Shown here: positions 7,179-8,139 of the stretch, in pieces | How the letters are laid out: the number at the start of each line of letters is the position of its first letter | How positions within the stretch are numbered: position 1 is the stretch's first letter | The notes under the pieces: generated by a model | What the model saw: the letters and a program-made list of their open reading frames with translations, nothing else | What the model was told of the DNA's origin: nothing | The model's database searches: none | Program-made: the position numbers and the translations under genes | Source: Rubrobacter sp. | GTDB taxonomy: Bacteria; Actinomycetota; Rubrobacteria; Rubrobacterales; Rubrobacteraceae | Reading direction: 5' to 3' | Length of the DNA stretch: 8,139 nt | Assembly (NCBI GenBank): GCA_016781725.1 | Contig: JADDPU010000345.1 | Location: 1-8,139 of the forward strand

Positions 7179-7343
7179 TGTCAGGCTTCGGGCATCAGGT
7201 TTCAGGACCACTACGCGGGCCGGGCTAAAGTCGGCGGAGCACGTCGCCGGTCCTGGCGTTTCGATCGATCTGCGGGACGCTACAACGAGCCCCTTCGGCG
7301 GTGTTCGGTAAAACCGGAAAAAGCCGATGCCTGATACCTCGGT
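7179..7343. repeat. Inverted pair of degenerate heptamer-repeat blocks
   Basis: The left block (7179-7206), read on the minus strand, is four tandem heptamers of form CCYGANN, whose last two bases are AA, TG, AG and CA in order. The right block (7323-7343), read on the plus strand, holds CCTGATA (7330-7336) flanked by weaker units GCCGATG and CCTCGGT. The arms are therefore inverted: 7179-7191 matches the complement of 7324-7336 at 11 of 13 bases. The roughly 116 bases between the arms contain no gene I can support, only a short 5-bp hairpin (7232-7249) and AT-poor sequence. Together with the gltBD promoter region this fills the gap 7060-7365. Confidence 0.5.
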
Positions 7344-7368
7344 TAGGGGCGGTTCGCGAACCGCCCTA
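7344..7368 (-). terminator. Palindromic hairpin at the stop of the coiled-coil gene
   Basis: GGGCGGTTCG (7347-7356) and CGAACCGCCC (7357-7366) make a perfect 20-base palindrome. Flanking TAG and CTA extend the pairing if one G is bulged. The TAG stop of the minus-strand gene (7368-7366) is part of the stem. It lies directly after that gene and before the gltBD promoter, so it probably separates the two units. No T-run follows on the minus strand. Confidence 0.55.
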
Positions 7369-7692
7369 GAGTTCGTCGAGGGCGCGGCGGAGCTTCTCCT
7401 CCTCCTCGAGCAGCTCCGAGAGGCGGATGCGAAGGTCGGCGGATTCGGCCTCCACCTCGGCGAGGCGCAGGGTGAGCTCCTTCTCGCGGGCCGCGGTCTC
7501 GGGGTCGCGGCGCTTCGGGCGGTACCGCTCGCGGATGTTCTTCAGGCGCTCGGCCGCGTCCCGGCGCACGCGTTCGCGGTCGGCCTTGAACTCCTCGCCC
7601 TGCACGTACTCCCTGACGCGTTTCACCCTCGCCTCGGAGAGCAGCTCCGAGATGATCTCCGCCGAAGTCTGCTTGAAAAACTTGTCGGCCAC
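7366..7692 (-). CDS. Small charged coiled-coil protein of unknown function
   Basis: I do not recognise a named family. The 108-residue product starts VADKFFKQTSAEIISELLSE and is then almost wholly charged and helical. A basic middle (21-65, many R/K, including RYRPKRR at 57-62) is followed by a Glu/Leu/Arg-rich stretch (68-108) with leucines at heptad-like spacing, predicting a coiled coil. There is no signal peptide, membrane segment or cysteine. The start is GTG at 7692-7690, preceded by AAGGAGG five bases upstream. A further in-frame GTG at 7740 would add 16 residues but lies upstream of the likely -10 at 7722-7717. Codon use is typical of the main genes, so it is probably native. The stop overlaps a hairpin terminator. 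A nucleic-acid or scaffold role is possible from the basic segment, but this is a guess. Confidence 0.8.
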   Translation of the reverse strand: MADKFFKQTSAEIISELLSEARVKRVREYVQGEEFKADRERVRRDAAERLKNIRERYRPKRRDPETAAREKELTLRLAEVEAESADLRIRLSELLEEEEKLRRALDEL

Positions 7693-7716
7693 GGGTTCCT
7701 CCTTCCGCTCGACCCC

Positions 7717-7722
7717 ATTGTA
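7717..7722 (-). promoter_or_regulatory. Candidate -10 element of the coiled-coil gene
   Basis: On the minus strand TACAAT (7722-7717) matches the consensus -10 at five of six bases and stands in the only AT-rich spot of the 57-base gap after the upstream gene. No convincing -35 lies 16-18 bases further up. The transcript would start near 7710, leaving room for the AAGGAGG site and GTG start at 7692. Confidence 0.45.
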
Positions 7723-7749
7723 ACCGGCGACCGCCGACACAGGACGATT

Positions 7750-8139
7750 CTATCCCCTAGCGGCCCTCTGCACGTCCCGGAGGATGATACGTCCGCCTGA
7801 GCCCGTGCCCTCAAGGCTCGAGAGGTCCAACCCGAGCTCCCTGGCCTTCTGCCTGGCGGCGTCCGTGGCCTCTGGAGAGTCGGCCTCCTCGGTGGCTGCG
7901 CCGCCGCCGTCGTCGCGTTCGGTGGGCTCCTCAGCCGGGTTCAGGGCCCCTTGCGCGGACCCGGCGGTCCGATCCGTTGTCCCCGAGTCTTCGCGGAAGA
8001 ACCGGGGGTTGTGTTCGAGGGAGCCGAGTACCTCGCTAAAGATCGCGCGCACGTTGTCGAGGCTGGCCTTCAGTTGGGCCTGGGCTTCGACGCCCTTGAC
8101 CTCCAGCTTGACCCGGCCCAGTTCCGCTTCGAGGCCGAC
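7750..8139 (-). CDS. Partial protein ending in an E3-binding (peripheral-subunit-binding) domain
   Basis: The frame is open from the right edge to TAG at 7752-7750, so only the last 129 residues are seen and the true start lies outside. A GTG at 8052 is internal, with no ribosome binding site evident. Residues 1-45 are helical and charged (LEAELGRVKLEVKGVEAQ, then LDNVRAIFSEVLGSLEHNP). Residues 50-92 are a low-complexity Gly/Ala/Glu/Asp/Thr linker. Residues 93-128 (DAARQKARELGLDLSSLEGT, then GSGGRIILRDV) match the peripheral-subunit-binding domain of 2-oxoacid dehydrogenase E2 proteins, with the usual A-R-x-x-A-x-E-x-G-[VL]-D-L and G-T-G-x-G-G-R-I. In E2 proteins this domain binds E3 or E1 and is followed by a catalytic domain; here the protein ends straight after it. 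So this is not an ordinary E2. It may be an adaptor using the fold for another contact. Confidence 0.75.
   Translation of the reverse strand, partial: VGLEAELGRVKLEVKGVEAQAQLKASLDNVRAIFSEVLGSLEHNPRFFREDSGTTDRTAGSAQGALNPAEEPTERDDGGGAATEEADSPEATDAARQKARELGLDLSSLEGTGSGGRIILRDVQRAARG

Noticed and set aside
7171..7228. AAAGGAGGTG on the plus strand with a short frame after it
   Set aside because: It looks like a ribosome binding site, but the only start is the GTG inside it and the frame stops after 16 codons made of the heptamer repeats.
7207..7322. Possible small RNA or riboswitch between gltB and the coiled-coil gene
   Set aside because: Only one short 5-bp hairpin is visible and the predicted gltB transcript starts below this region; no known fold could be drawn.
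1..8139. CRISPR array, tRNA or rRNA genes, transposase
   Set aside because: I saw no regularly spaced repeats, no cloverleaf, no rRNA-like sequence and no transposase motif anywhere in the window.

Overview
The window comes from a high-GC bacterium whose main genes use mostly G- or C-ending codons. Leaderless or near-leaderless starts, frequent GTG/TTG starts and hairpins without U-tracts fit an actinobacterium. A Rubrobacter-like source is my guess from gene style, not something the sequence proves.

Layout. Bases 1-233 are ambiguous and hold no firm gene. Bases 234 to about 410 (minus) are a diverged, frameshifted remnant of the 3' end of gltD. Bases 436-1055 (plus) carry a toxin-antitoxin cassette: a BrnT-family ribonuclease toxin followed by a CopG/ribbon-helix-helix antitoxin, with an AT-rich promoter/operator in front and a hairpin after it. 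Bases 1142-7059 (minus) are the two subunits of glutamate synthase, gltB then gltD, overlapping by one base. Bases 7060-7365 are the gltB promoter region, with candidate operators and an inverted pair of degenerate heptamer-repeat blocks. Bases 7366-7692 (minus) encode a small charged coiled-coil protein of unknown function. Bases 7750-8139 (minus) are the C-terminal part of a protein ending in a peripheral-subunit-binding (E3-binding) domain and running off the right edge.

How the genes work together. GltB and GltD form GOGAT, which converts glutamine plus 2-oxoglutarate to two glutamates using NADPH electrons passed through GltD. Their one-base overlap and shared promoter suggest fixed co-expression. 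The toxin-antitoxin pair is an accessory module whose more A/T-rich codons differ from its neighbours. It lies exactly between the intact gltD 3' end and a decayed copy of the same 3' end, in the same orientation. I consider that the most notable structure here. No wholly new system is evident; the rest is a housekeeping locus with some unexplained intergenic architecture.
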